DNA of 64,000 bases from UBA10649 sp964597445. Lineage in GTDB: Bacteria > Actinomycetota > Actinomycetes > S36-B12. Location: the NCBI GenBank assembly GCA_964597445.1, contig CAZQXO010000001.1:124001-188000 (forward strand). The letters are read 5' to 3'. The notes below the pieces were generated by a model that saw nothing but the letters and a program-made list of their open reading frames with translations, was not told where the DNA came from and made no database searches. Shown here piece after piece: positions 26,619-35,614 of this stretch (its first letter is position 1; the number at the start of each line of letters is the position of its first letter). The position numbers and the translations under genes were made by a program.

Positions 26619-27407
26619 TCAGCCCTCCCTCGACTGCGATCCGAGGAGCCGGGCGAGTGAGCGCATCCGACGGATCTGTGCTGCACGCTCGCGAGCGGGC
26701 TGGTCGGTCGCCGTCGCCGCTCCCTGGAGCAGGTGCTTGAGCTCACCGACCGCGTCCGGGAGCGCGGCATGCATGGGCTGCACCAGCGAATCGACCACAC
26801 CATCCCATGACTCCTGCGGTGCCTGCGCCACCGCGATCCCCGAGGCAACGGCCTCGTCCGCGCCGACGAAGCGGCCCGAGGCGCAGATCTCCAAGGCCCG
26901 GGAGTAGCCGACGCGATCCACGAGCGGACGCGTCCCTCCCAGGTCCGGAACCAGCCCCAGGGATGTTTCGCGCATGGCCAGTTGAGCATCCGGCGCCACC
27001 ACCATGAGGTCGCACGCCAGCGCCAGCTGGAAGCCCGCCCCCACAGCGTGACCCTGAACGAGGGCGATGGTCACCTGAGGCACCTCCTGCCACCACAGGA
27101 AAGCCTCCTGCGCCTGCCGGATGAACCCGTCGATCGCCGCATCCTCCATCGTCGCCAGGCTCAGGAGGGACTCCTCCCCCGACACGCCCTCCGGAGTCAG
27201 CATCCGACGGTCGAGTCCCGCCGAGAAGCTAGGGCCCTCTGCGCGCAGCACGATGGTGCGGATGTCCGGCGTGAGCTCACCTCGGACACCGGCCAATCGA
27301 CGCCACGTTGCCGGTGTCTGCGCGTTGCGGTGTGCCGGACTGGCAAGGATGACGTCCAGGATCGCGCCCCTCTGCTGCACACGGACACCGTCCACGACCT
27401 CGTTCAT
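26619..27407 (-). CDS. Enoyl-CoA hydratase/isomerase family protein
   Basis: This 262-residue crotonase fold has the oxyanion-hole segments 'PSFSAGLDRRML' and 'HAVGAGFQLALACDLMV'; 'RETSLGLVPDLGGTRPLVDRVG' follows, with Asp in place of one of the usual catalytic glutamates. The reaction (hydration, isomerisation or hydrolysis) cannot be assigned. In M. tuberculosis echA12 (Rv1472) also adjoins the ABC-F gene Rv1473, so the pairing is conserved. It lies 16 bp after the ABC-F gene on the same strand. Confidence 0.85.
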   Translation of the reverse strand: MNEVVDGVRVQQRGAILDVILASPAHRNAQTPATWRRLAGVRGELTPDIRTIVLRAEGPSFSAGLDRRMLTPEGVSGEESLLSLATMEDAAIDGFIRQAQEAFLWWQEVPQVTIALVQGHAVGAGFQLALACDLMVVAPDAQLAMRETSLGLVPDLGGTRPLVDRVGYSRALEICASGRFVGADEAVASGIAVAQAPQESWDGVVDSLVQPMHAALPDAVGELKHLLQGAATATDQPARERAAQIRRMRSLARLLGSQSREG

Positions 27408-27423
27408 GCCTGCCTCCCTCGCC

Positions 27424-29022
27424 TCATGCCAACTCCACCAGATCGCGGTAGCTGTCGCTCCAGAGATCCTCGTCGCCGTCGGGCAGGATCAGCACGCGCT
27501 CCGGACCGAGTGCGCTGACGGCACCCGGATCATGCGTGACCAGCACGACGGCGCCCTCGTATCGCGCGAGCGCACCGAGAACCTCCTCGCGGCTCGCCGG
27601 ATCGAGGTTGTTCGTGGGCTCATCCAGCAGGAGGACGTTGGCACCCGACACGACCAGGCAGGCCAGGGCAAGACGCGTCTTCTCCCCGCCCGACAGCACC
27701 CCTGTGGGCTTGAGGACGTCATCCCCCTGGAACAGGAAGGAGCCGAGGATGGTGCGCTGACGGGTGTCGTCCAGATGCGGAGAGGCCGCCGCCATGGTTT
27801 CGAGCACGGTCGCCGTCGGATCCAGGGTCTCGTGCTCCTGGGCGTAGTAGCCGATGACCGCGCCATGACCGGGTGTCACCTCGCCCGTGTCGGGCTGGTC
27901 GACTCCCGCGAGGATCCGCAGGAGAGTGGTCTTGCCGGCGCCGTTGAGCCCGATGATGACCACCCGCGTTCCACGATCGATCGCGAGGTCGACGTCCGTG
28001 AAGACCTCCAAGGATCCATAGGAGCGCGAGAGCCCCGACGCCGTCAGCGGTACCCGCCCACAGGGCTTGGGCTCCGGGAAACGCAGCGCCGCGACCTTGT
28101 CACTGCGCCGGACCTCCTCCTGGGAACCCAGGATGCGGTCTGCGCGCTTGAGCATCGACTGGGCTGCCTTGGCCTTCGTCGCCTTGGCACGCATGCGCTC
28201 CGCCTGACTGCGCAGGGCATCAGCCTGCTGCTCGGCATTGCGCCGCTCGCGCCGCCGACGCCTCTCGTCGGCTTCCCTCGCCGTGAGGTAGGCCTTCCAC
28301 CCCATGGCGTAGACATCGATCTCGCGACGATTCGCGTCCAGGTGCCAGACCTTGTTCACCGTGTCCTCGAGCAGGTCCGTGTCGTGGCTGATGACGATGA
28401 AGCCGCCGTCGTAGGTCGAGAGAAACGACCGCAGCCAGCGGACCGAGTCCGCATCGAGGTGGTTCGTCGGCTCGTCCAGCAGGAGGATGTCGGCGCCGCC
28501 GAAGAGGATGCGTGCGAGCTCCACTCGGCGACGCTGGCCTCCCGAGAGAGTCCCCAGAGGCTGCAGGAGAACACGTTCTGGGAGACCGACACTCGCCGCG
28601 ATCGCTGCCGCCTGAGACTCGGCGGCGTACCCTCCCAAGGCCTCGAACTGGGCCTCGGCGCGTGCATAGCGGGCGATGACGCGCTCCCGCTCCACCTCGT
28701 CCTCGGTCGCCATGGCCATGCTGGCCTCGTGCATCCGCCGCACCACATCATGGAGCCCACGCGCCGCAAGGATCCGGTCGCGGGCGATCTCCTCCGGGTC
28801 TCCCGAGCGGGGATCCTGGGGCAGATAGCCGACCGTTCCCGAGGCCTGGACCGAGCCCGCCGCGGGCAGGCTCTCCCCGGCAAGGATCCGGGTCAGGGTC
28901 GTCTTGCCCGCCCCATTGCGACCCACGAGCCCGATGCGATCGCCCTTCGCGATCCTCAGGCTTGCCCCCTCCACGAGCAGGCTCGATCCGGCTCGCACAT
29001 CGAGCCCGGTGGTGGAGATCAT
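27424..29022 (-). CDS. ABC-F family ATPase
   Basis: This 532-residue cytoplasmic protein has two ABC ATPase domains and no membrane part: Walker A 'GRNGAGKTTLTR' (about 38) and 'GLNGAGKTTLLR' (about 352), signatures 'LSGGQRRRVELARIL' and 'LSGGEKTRLALACLV', and the linker between them with 'KATKAKAAQSMLKRADRI'. ABC-F proteins act on the ribosome as translation factors, and some protect against ribosome-targeting antibiotics. Which subgroup applies is not clear; the position next to the enoyl-CoA hydratase and the suf operon matches Rv1473. TAGACT lies nine bases before ATG 29022. Confidence 0.9.
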   Translation of the reverse strand: MISTTGLDVRAGSSLLVEGASLRIAKGDRIGLVGRNGAGKTTLTRILAGESLPAAGSVQASGTVGYLPQDPRSGDPEEIARDRILAARGLHDVVRRMHEASMAMATEDEVERERVIARYARAEAQFEALGGYAAESQAAAIAASVGLPERVLLQPLGTLSGGQRRRVELARILFGGADILLLDEPTNHLDADSVRWLRSFLSTYDGGFIVISHDTDLLEDTVNKVWHLDANRREIDVYAMGWKAYLTAREADERRRRRERRNAEQQADALRSQAERMRAKATKAKAAQSMLKRADRILGSQEEVRRSDKVAALRFPEPKPCGRVPLTASGLSRSYGSLEVFTDVDLAIDRGTRVVIIGLNGAGKTTLLRILAGVDQPDTGEVTPGHGAVIGYYAQEHETLDPTATVLETMAAASPHLDDTRQRTILGSFLFQGDDVLKPTGVLSGGEKTRLALACLVVSGANVLLLDEPTNNLDPASREEVLGALARYEGAVVLVTHDPGAVSALGPERVLILPDGDEDLWSDSYRDLVELA

Positions 29023-29059
29023 GGTGCCGCCAGTCTAGGCGTGCCGCCCACCGTCCTAG

Positions 29060-29077
29060 GCCGCCCCTCAGGGCGGC
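29060..29077 (-). terminator. Hairpin at end of suf operon
   Basis: GCCGCCC and GGGCGGC form a perfect 7-bp stem with a 4-base loop. It lies 16 bp after the sufT stop and before the ABC-F promoter. No U tract follows. Confidence 0.55.
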
Positions 29078-29092
29078 TTGGAGCACCATCGG

Positions 29093-29407
29093 TCAGACGT
29101 TGAACCCCAGCGCTCGGAGCATGTCGCGGCCGTCGTCGGTGATCTTGTCGGGGCCCCACGGCGGCATCCACACCCAGTTGATGCGGAAGTCGTCCACGAC
29201 CTCAGAGAGAGCGGATCGAGTCTGATCCTCGATGACGTCCGTGAGCGGGCACGCCGCACTCGTCAACGTCATGTCGACCGTGGCGATGTTGGCGTCATCG
29301 ATCGTGACCCCGTAGACCAGACCGAGGTCCACCACGTTGATCCCCAGTTCGGGATCCACGACATCCTTCATCGCCTCGATGACGTCGTCCTCGGTTGCCG
29401 CTCCCAT
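29093..29407 (-). CDS. sufT: Fe-S assembly factor SufT (MIP18/DUF59)
   Basis: This 104-residue protein has the DUF59 sequence 'EAMKDVVDPELGINVVDLGLVYGV', with the conserved Cys in 'TSAACPLTDVIEDQ' and C-terminal 'WVWMPPWGPDKITDDGRDMLRALGF'. It helps mature 4Fe-4S proteins, as shown for SufT in Staphylococcus aureus and Mycobacterium. ATG 29407 is coupled to the sufU stop (TGATG). It is the last gene of the suf operon (Rv1466 position). Confidence 0.92.
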   Translation of the reverse strand: MGAATEDDVIEAMKDVVDPELGINVVDLGLVYGVTIDDANIATVDMTLTSAACPLTDVIEDQTRSALSEVVDDFRINWVWMPPWGPDKITDDGRDMLRALGFNV

Positions 29408-29859
29408 CACCGCTCCTCCTCGCTCGAGATTCCCGCCTTGACCTGTGCATCCTGCAGCGCCATCCACGGCAGGAGCGCGCACTTGATGCGCGCCGGGTAC
29501 TTGGCCACCCCGACGAAAGCCACGCCATCGCCCAGCACGTCCTCATCCGGCTCAGCCGCGCCCTTGCTGTGCATGAGCTCCACGAAGGCGTGCCGCACCT
29601 GGTTGGCGGTCGCGAGATCCGCACCCTCGACCATCTCCGACATGACGCTCGCCGACGCCTGGGAGATCGAGCAGCCCTGGCCGTCGTAGCCCACGTGCAG
29701 TCTCCCCTCGGCATCACGCGAGACCTGCACCGTCACCTCGTCTCCGCAGGTCGGGTTCACCTGATGGGACTGTCCCTGCCACTCCTCGAGCGGCTGGCGG
29801 CCACGAGGGTTCTTGTAGTGGTCCAGGATGATGTCCTGGTACATGGACTCGACGTTCAC
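29407..29859 (-). CDS. sufU: Fe-S assembly protein SufU
   Basis: This 150-residue zinc-dependent sulfurtransferase partner accepts persulfide from SufS. Conserved cysteines: 'NPTCGDEVTV', 'GQGCSISQASASVM' and 'RIKCALLPWMAL', with Asp of the zinc site in 'CGDE'. GTG 29859 lies 1 bp after the sufS stop, with GGAG 7 bases upstream; ATG 29844 (five codons later) is the alternative and is nearer the usual family start. Confidence 0.93.
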   Translation of the reverse strand: MNVESMYQDIILDHYKNPRGRQPLEEWQGQSHQVNPTCGDEVTVQVSRDAEGRLHVGYDGQGCSISQASASVMSEMVEGADLATANQVRHAFVELMHSKGAAEPDEDVLGDGVAFVGVAKYPARIKCALLPWMALQDAQVKAGISSEEER

Positions 29860-29860
29860 A

Positions 29861-31141
29861 TCACACTCCGAAGAATTCCTGCGCTGCACGAACACCGGCC
29901 ATAGCTGTGTCGATGTCACGCGTGTCGTTGTAGATGTACGTGGACAGCCGTGTCGTCGCGGGCACATCGAACCGACGACAGGTCGGCCACGCGCAGTGAT
30001 GGCCCACACGGACAGCGACCCCGCGGTCATCGAGGAACTGTCCGACATCGTGAGGATGCAGCCCGTCCACGACGAAGGAGATCGCGCTTCCGCGCTCCAC
30101 GGCATCCTGCGGGCCGATGATGCCGACTCCACGCATCTCGCGCAGTCGCTCGAGCGCGTAGGCGGTGAGCCCATGCTCGTGCTCTGCCACCGCGGCCATG
30201 CCCAACGCCCTGAGGTAGTCGACCGCCGCCGCGAGCCCCACCGCCTGGGCAACCATGGGGGTGCCCGCCTCGAACCGCTTCGGGGGCTCCGCGTAGGTGC
30301 TGTGGTCCATGAAGACCGTCTCGATCATCGACCCGCCCGAGATGAAGGGCGGCATGGCCTCCAGCACCTCGCGGCGACCCCACAGCAGTCCTATCCCCGT
30401 CGGACCGAGCATCTTGTGGCCGCTCCAGGCCACGAGGTCCGCCCCCAGGGCACCGACGTCGACGGGCATGTGCGGAATGGACTGGCAGGCGTCGACGACG
30501 CCCACAGCACCGACGCTGTGGGCACGCTTCATGATCGCGCTCACCGGATTGATGGTTCCGAGGATGTTCGACTGATGCACGACGGAGACGACCTTCGTCG
30601 ACGCGTCGACGAGCCGGTCCATCTCATCGAGGTCGAGGCGCCCCTCATCGTCGACACCGATCCACCTGAGAGTCGCGCCCGTCTTGGCGCACACCTCCTG
30701 CCAGGGGACGAGGTTCGCGTGGTGCTCCATCTGGGTGACGACAATCGTGTCGCCCGGCTCCAGGACGAAGCGCGGGTCGACCTCGCGACCGGAGTGGCGA
30801 GCCAAGGCCGTGCCGTTCGAGAACGCGTAGGCCGCGAGGTTCAGGCTCTCCGTGGCGTTCTTCGTGAAGACGACGTCCTCAGCGTCCGCGCCGACGAAAC
30901 CAGCGATGGTCGCACGGGCTGCCTCATAGGCGTCAGTGGCCTCCTCCGCCAGCTGGTGGGCCCCGCGATGAACCGCGGCGTTGCAGGTCCTGTAGTAGTT
31001 CGCCTCCGCAGCCAGCACCTGCTCGGGCTTCTGGCTGGTCGCCGCACTGTCGAGGTACACCAGAGGACGCCCATCGCGCACCGTTCGCGACAGGATCGGG
31101 AAGTCACGCCGGATGCGCTCGACATCCAGAGCTGGAGTCAC
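29861..31141 (-). CDS. sufS: Cysteine desulfurase SufS
   Basis: This 426-residue PLP enzyme releases sulfur from cysteine as a persulfide for the SufBCD scaffold. The PLP lysine is in 'VAWSGHKMLGPTG', the His stacking on PLP in 'VTQMEHHANLVPWQ', and the active cysteine in 'RVGHHCAWPTC'. Group II enzymes have a short active-site loop as here, which fits the need for SufU. GTG 31141 overlaps the sufC stop by 4 bp (GTGA). Confidence 0.96.
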   Translation of the reverse strand: MTPALDVERIRRDFPILSRTVRDGRPLVYLDSAATSQKPEQVLAAEANYYRTCNAAVHRGAHQLAEEATDAYEAARATIAGFVGADAEDVVFTKNATESLNLAAYAFSNGTALARHSGREVDPRFVLEPGDTIVVTQMEHHANLVPWQEVCAKTGATLRWIGVDDEGRLDLDEMDRLVDASTKVVSVVHQSNILGTINPVSAIMKRAHSVGAVGVVDACQSIPHMPVDVGALGADLVAWSGHKMLGPTGIGLLWGRREVLEAMPPFISGGSMIETVFMDHSTYAEPPKRFEAGTPMVAQAVGLAAAVDYLRALGMAAVAEHEHGLTAYALERLREMRGVGIIGPQDAVERGSAISFVVDGLHPHDVGQFLDDRGVAVRVGHHCAWPTCRRFDVPATTRLSTYIYNDTRDIDTAMAGVRAAQEFFGV

Positions 31142-31905
31142 GATGCGCCGGCGGCGGAGGACACGAACCGCTCGTAGCCCTCCGACTCGAGGACCGCCGC
31201 GAGCTCAGGGCCACCGCTCTCCACGATGCGACCATCCACGAACACATGCACGTAGTCCGGCGTGATGTAGCGCAGGATCCGGGTGTAGTGGGTGATCAGC
31301 AGGGTGCCGGCGCCGGTCTCCTCCCGGAAGGCGTTGAACCCCTCCGAGACGACACGAAGGGCATCCACGTCGAGTCCCGAGTCCGTCTCGTCCAGAACGG
31401 CGATCTTGGGCTTCAGGAGCGACAGCTGCAGGATCTCGTGCCGCTTCTTCTCTCCACCGGAGAATCCCTCGTTCACATTGCGCTCAGCGAAGGAGGAGTC
31501 CATCTGGAGGACGCCCATGGCGTCCTTCATCTCCTTCACCCAGGTGCGCAGCTTGGGTGCCTCCCCTCGCACGGCCGTCGCCGACGTGCGCAGGAAGTTC
31601 GACACGCTCACGCCTGGAATCTCGACGGGGTACTGCATCGCGAGGAAGAGTCCCGCGCGCGCCCGCTCATCGACGCTCATGGACAGCACGTCCTCGCCAT
31701 CGAGCGTGATGCTCCCCGAGGTCACGACGTACTTCGGATGGCCGGCGATCACGTACGCCAGCGTGGACTTCCCGGAACCATTCGGTCCCATCACAGCGTG
31801 GGTCGTGCCCGACGAGACGGTCAAGGTCACGCCCCGCAGGATCTCCCGGGGGCCGGCGTCCGTGAGCACGGAGGCGTGCACGTCATTGATCTCGAGGGTG
31901 CTCAT
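31138..31905 (-). CDS. sufC: Fe-S assembly ATPase SufC
   Basis: This 255-residue ABC-type ATPase of the SufBCD scaffold has Walker A 'GPNGSGKSTLAYVI', the SufC-specific 'QYPVEIPGVSVSNFLR', signature 'GFSGGEKKRHEILQ', Walker B 'IAVLDETDSGLD' and 'LLITHYTRIL'. ATP hydrolysis drives the conformational change of SufB-SufD. It lies 2 bp after the Rieske-type gene. Confidence 0.96.
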   Translation of the reverse strand: MSTLEINDVHASVLTDAGPREILRGVTLTVSSGTTHAVMGPNGSGKSTLAYVIAGHPKYVVTSGSITLDGEDVLSMSVDERARAGLFLAMQYPVEIPGVSVSNFLRTSATAVRGEAPKLRTWVKEMKDAMGVLQMDSSFAERNVNEGFSGGEKKRHEILQLSLLKPKIAVLDETDSGLDVDALRVVSEGFNAFREETGAGTLLITHYTRILRYITPDYVHVFVDGRIVESGGPELAAVLESEGYERFVSSAAGAS

Positions 31906-31907
31906 GG

Positions 31908-32249
31908 TCAGACCTTCTCTCGTAGGACAGGAGTGGGATCGATCTCGATCACGGCGCTGGCGTCATCGCCGACGATCCGTGTGGCGTAGGTCGCCACCGG
32001 CCGGATGGCAGGCGGCGTCAGGGGTTCCCCCGTGCGGAGGTCGAACGCCGAGCCGTGGAGCCAGCACTCCAGCGTGCAGCCCTCGACGTCACCCTCCGAC
32101 AGCGCAACATCCGCATGGGAGCAGCGGTCCTCGATGGCGAAGACCTCGTCGTCGACACGGACAACTGCGACCGGCATGTCGTCAACCATGACCCGCGTGG
32201 CCCGCCCCGACGGGACATCCGCCAGCGCGCACACGGGACGGAAGGTCAC
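31908..32249 (-). CDS. Rieske-type ferredoxin in suf operon
   Basis: This 113-residue soluble protein has the Rieske 2Fe-2S motif C-x-H and C-x2-H as 'RCSHADVALS' and 'LECWLHGSAFDLRTG'. It resembles the non-haem-iron dioxygenase ferredoxins. Placed between sufD and sufC, it could act as electron donor or as a client in Fe-S assembly; the role is unproven. The same insertion is common in actinobacterial suf operons. GTG 32249 overlaps the sufD stop by 4 bp. Confidence 0.9.
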   Translation of the reverse strand: MTFRPVCALADVPSGRATRVMVDDMPVAVVRVDDEVFAIEDRCSHADVALSEGDVEGCTLECWLHGSAFDLRTGEPLTPPAIRPVATYATRIVGDDASAVIEIDPTPVLREKV

Positions 32250-33385
32250 GGGGTCTCCTCGAGAACAGACTCGAGCTCCGGCTCCATGCCGAGCCGCTCG
32301 GCGATCCGGGTCAGAACCGCGTCGCGCCACTCGAGGCTCCCCAGCCTCGCCAGGACGTCCACGAAGAAGCCGCGGACGACGAGTTGGCGCGCCACCGACT
32401 GAGGTATACCCCGCGCCTGGAGGTAGAACAGCTGCTCATCGTCGAACCGGCCAGTGGCGCTCGCGTGCCCCGCGCTGAGAACGTCGCCGGTCTCGAGCTC
32501 GAGGTTCGGCACGGAATCCGCGCGCGCACCATGGTCGAGGACGAGGTTGCGGTTCATCTCATAGGTGTCCGTGCCGACCGCATCCCGGCGCACGACGACG
32601 TCACCGACCCACACGGTGTGCGTGGACTCCCCGCTGAGGGCACCCTTGTAGGCCACGGAGCTCGTGCAGTGCGGGACCGTGTGCTCGACGAGAATCCGAT
32701 GCTCCATGTACTGCCCCGCATCAGCCAGGAACGCACCGAGCAGCGTCGCCGATCCGCCGGGTCCTGCGTACGACACCGAGGGGAGGATCCGCACGACCGC
32801 TCCCCCGAGCGTCACCGTGGACCCCACGAAGCTCGCGTCCCGACCCACCTGTGTCGGCCACTGCCAGAGCTGCACGTGGTCCGCCGGGCCATCCATGACG
32901 GACAGCATCGTGAGCGATGCTCCGTCCCCCACCCGCGTGACGAGGTTGCCCGCGATATCCGCGTGCGCATCATGGAGCACCACCACAGTCGCCTTCGCGT
33001 GACGACCGATGCGGACGTCGACATGCGCGAACGCCGTGGCTCCGTCGGCCTTGAGCCGCAGCACGATCGGCTCCGTGACCTCGACCTCGTCGGGAACATC
33101 CACGCGCACCGTGCTCCGAGCGCTCGCCCAGGCCACGACCGACGCACGATCCGTCGGGAGCCAGTGCCCGGCATCGGCAGCGTCGAAGTCACGAATGCTC
33201 ACGTAGGGCGCGCCCTCGGCCGTCACTGAACCCGATCGGTCCGCGGGCTCGAGGAGATGGGACATGCGCGCTACGGGGGCGAAACGCCACTCCTCCTCCC
33301 GCCCGCCCGGAACCGGGAAGTCCGCGATGTTGCCCGAGGACAGCCGAGGAACCAGATCAGTCGGGGGTGATTCCAGGACCGTCAC
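32246..33385 (-). CDS. sufD: Fe-S scaffold protein SufD
   Basis: This 379-residue beta-helix partner of SufB has the conserved 'EEEWRFAPVARM' N-terminal region and the C-terminal 'ARADSVPNLELETGDVLSAGHASATGRFDDEQLFYLQARGI' region, including the His used with SufB at the assembly interface. GTG 33385 overlaps the sufB stop by 4 bp (GTGA). Confidence 0.95.
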   Translation of the reverse strand: MTVLESPPTDLVPRLSSGNIADFPVPGGREEEWRFAPVARMSHLLEPADRSGSVTAEGAPYVSIRDFDAADAGHWLPTDRASVVAWASARSTVRVDVPDEVEVTEPIVLRLKADGATAFAHVDVRIGRHAKATVVVLHDAHADIAGNLVTRVGDGASLTMLSVMDGPADHVQLWQWPTQVGRDASFVGSTVTLGGAVVRILPSVSYAGPGGSATLLGAFLADAGQYMEHRILVEHTVPHCTSSVAYKGALSGESTHTVWVGDVVVRRDAVGTDTYEMNRNLVLDHGARADSVPNLELETGDVLSAGHASATGRFDDEQLFYLQARGIPQSVARQLVVRGFFVDVLARLGSLEWRDAVLTRIAERLGMEPELESVLEETP

Positions 33386-34803
33386 CCGACAGCCCCTTCC
33401 ATCTGCAGCTCGATGAGGCGGTTCAGCTCGAGTGCGTACTCCATGGGCAGTTCGCGCGCAATCGGCTCGATGAAGCCACGCACGATCATCGCCATCGCCT
33501 CGTCCTCGGTCATGCCCCGCGACATGAGGTAGAAGAGCTGGTCCTCGCTCACCTTCGACACCGTCGCCTCATGACCCATGGCCACATCGTCATCCCGCAC
33601 ATCCACATACGGGTAGGTGTCGGAACGCGAGAGGTCATCCACCAGCAGCGCGTCGCACTTGACCGTGCTCTTCGAACCGTGGGCTCCCTCCTGGATCTGC
33701 ACCAGACCGCGGTACGACGTGCGTCCACCCCCACGGGCCACGGACTTGGAGATGATGTTGGAGGACGTGTTCGGTGCCGCGTGGACCATCTTGGCGCCGG
33801 CATCCTGATGCTGGCCCGCACCGGCGAAGGCGATCGAGAGGGTCTCACCCTTCGCGTGCTCGCCCGTCATCCACACGGCGGGGTACTTCATGGTGACCTT
33901 GGAACCCAGGTTGCCGTCGACCCACTCCATGGTGGCGCCCTCATGGGCCACGGCGCGCTTGGTCACCAGGTTGTAGACATTGGTCGACCAGTTCTGGATG
34001 GTGGTGTAGCGACAACGACCACCGCGCTTCACCACGATCTCCACCACCGCCGAGTGGAGGGAGTCGGTCGAGTAGATGGGCGCTGTGCAACCCTCGACGT
34101 AGTGCACGTATGCGTCCTCGTCGATGATCATCAGGGTTCGCTCGAACTGCCCCATGTTCTCCGTGTTGATGCGGAAATAGGCCTGCAGGGGGATGTCGAC
34201 GTGCACCCCCTTGGGAACGTAGATGAAGGATCCACCCGACCAGACCGCCGTATTGAGGGCCGCGAACTTGTTGTCGCCCACGGGGATGACGGTGCCGAAG
34301 TACTCCCGGAAGAGATCCTCGTGCTCGCGGAGACCCGTGTCCGTGTCGAGGAAGATGACGCCCTGCTCCTCGAGATCCTCGCGGATCTTGTGGTAGACGA
34401 CCTCAGACTCGTACTGCGCCGCAACACCGGCGATGAGGCGCTGCTTCTCCGCCTCCGGGATGCCGAGCCGGTCGTATGTGTTCTTGATGTCGTCGGGAAG
34501 CTCATCCCACGAGGTGGCCTGCTTCTCGGTCGACCTGACGAAGTACTTGATGGTGTCGAAGTCGATGCCGTTCAGGTCAGAGCCCCAGTTCGGCATGGGC
34601 TTCCGCTCGAACAGGCGCAGGCCCTTCAGCCGGAGATCGAGCATCCATTCCGGCTCGTTCTTCTTGGCCGAGATATCGCGCACGACGTCCTCGTTCAGAC
34701 CGCGTCGGGCCGTGGCACCGGCATCATCGGCGTCGTGCCAGCCGTACTCATAGCGCCCCAGCTCGTCGATCGTTGCTGCGGTGTCCTGGGCTGCAGTGCT
34801 CAT
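33382..34803 (-). CDS. sufB: Fe-S scaffold protein SufB
   Basis: This 473-residue scaffold core builds the cluster. 'FIYVPKGVHVDIPLQAYF', 'DEDAYVHYVEGCTAP' and 'RYTTIQNWSTNVYNLVTKRA' are diagnostic, and 'SKSTVKCDALLVDDLSRSDTYP' holds the conserved C-terminal cysteine. No intein is present, unlike M. tuberculosis SufB. ATG 34803 overlaps the sufR stop by 4 bp (ATGA); an open frame extends further upstream but is not part of the gene. Confidence 0.97.
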   Translation of the reverse strand: MSTAAQDTAATIDELGRYEYGWHDADDAGATARRGLNEDVVRDISAKKNEPEWMLDLRLKGLRLFERKPMPNWGSDLNGIDFDTIKYFVRSTEKQATSWDELPDDIKNTYDRLGIPEAEKQRLIAGVAAQYESEVVYHKIREDLEEQGVIFLDTDTGLREHEDLFREYFGTVIPVGDNKFAALNTAVWSGGSFIYVPKGVHVDIPLQAYFRINTENMGQFERTLMIIDEDAYVHYVEGCTAPIYSTDSLHSAVVEIVVKRGGRCRYTTIQNWSTNVYNLVTKRAVAHEGATMEWVDGNLGSKVTMKYPAVWMTGEHAKGETLSIAFAGAGQHQDAGAKMVHAAPNTSSNIISKSVARGGGRTSYRGLVQIQEGAHGSKSTVKCDALLVDDLSRSDTYPYVDVRDDDVAMGHEATVSKVSEDQLFYLMSRGMTEDEAMAMIVRGFIEPIARELPMEYALELNRLIELQMEGAVG

Positions 34804-35546
34804 GCCATGGCCTTTCGTGAGGAGGAGCGTGAGGTCGAGCGAGGAGCAGGTCGTGCGGGTGACGAGACGTGGTCGCGCAAGGCGCGCTCGCTCGGTGACG
34901 CTGTGACGTCCCCCACGGGCATCAGCGGGATGACGGCCGTGCAGACCTCGTCTCCGTGCGCCAGCGTCGCGAGGCGGGTGACATGCCGATCGAGCACACG
35001 CGCCAGTTCGGCCGTCTCGGCCTCGCACAGGATGGGGAACTCGCGAGCCGCATCGACCACGGGGCAGCTGTGCTGGCACAGCTGCACGGCGATGTCGCCG
35101 AGGGGTTGCACCTCGGCGGCGTATCCCGCGGATGTCAGCACCTCCGCCAGTTCCTCGGGCGTGCATCCGTCGGCTCCGGCGACCTCCGCCGCGAGGTTGC
35201 GTGCCCGGTGCGCGGCGAACCCGGCCACCGCCTCCGCCCCGAACTCCGCAGCGAGGTACCGCAGGGCTGACAGGGCAAGGTCGTCGTAGGACGAACCGCA
35301 GGCCGAACGCCCCTGGTCCGTCAGCGTGAAGACACTCCCCGGACGCCCGCGCCCGCGCTTGGGCGCCGGACCGTAGGGAGCACGTTCCTGGGAGGACACC
35401 AGACCGAGGTCGGCCAAGGCCGCGAGGTGGCGCCGGATCCCGGACGGGGTCAGCCCGAGGAGGTCTGCGAGCTCCGCGACCGTCTGAGGGCCGTGCGTCA
35501 GGAGAGCACGTGCCACGCGCTCAGAAGCCTCGCCCGGGAATTTCAC
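34800..35546 (-). CDS. sufR: Fe-S-sensing repressor SufR
   Basis: This 248-residue regulator has an N-terminal winged helix-turn-helix ('ASERVARALLTHGPQTVAELADLLGLTPSGIRRHLAAL' region, 8-45) and a cluster-binding C-terminal half with the cysteines of 'CQHSCPVVDAAREFPILCEAE' region and 'GDEVCTAVIP'. With its cluster it represses the suf operon; apo-protein lets expression rise. The last about 28 residues are an Arg/Ser-rich basic tail, unusual for the family. GTG 35546 lies inside the palindromic operator; the conserved family start 'MK-PGEA' supports it. GTG 35516 is an alternative. Confidence 0.93.
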   Translation of the reverse strand: MKFPGEASERVARALLTHGPQTVAELADLLGLTPSGIRRHLAALADLGLVSSQERAPYGPAPKRGRGRPGSVFTLTDQGRSACGSSYDDLALSALRYLAAEFGAEAVAGFAAHRARNLAAEVAGADGCTPEELAEVLTSAGYAAEVQPLGDIAVQLCQHSCPVVDAAREFPILCEAETAELARVLDRHVTRLATLAHGDEVCTAVIPLMPVGDVTASPSERALRDHVSSPARPAPRSTSRSSSRKAMA

Positions 35547-35569
35547 AACCCTATTGTTGCGTAATTCCC
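35536..35569. promoter_or_regulatory. SufR operator palindrome
   Basis: Two 14-base arms, 35536-35549 (GGGAATTTCACAAC) and 35556-35569 (GTTGCGTAATTCCC), match in 12 of 14 pairs around a 6-base spacer. The centre reads CAAC-N6-GTTG, the SufR site described in Streptomyces. It covers the sufR start codon and presumably the promoter, so binding would block transcription of the whole suf operon. Confidence 0.8.
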
Positions 35570-35602
35570 CGGGCGTGCAACCCGGGGCACGCCCGGGCCC
35601 CC

Positions 35603-35608
35603 TATGCT
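35603..35608 (+). promoter_or_regulatory. -10 box TATGCT, leaderless type
   Basis: TATGCT, six bases, then GTG 35615 of the ABC ATPase gene. It lies 33 bp from the edge of the SufR palindrome, so divergent control is possible. Confidence 0.55.
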
Positions 35609-35614
35609 CCCCTC

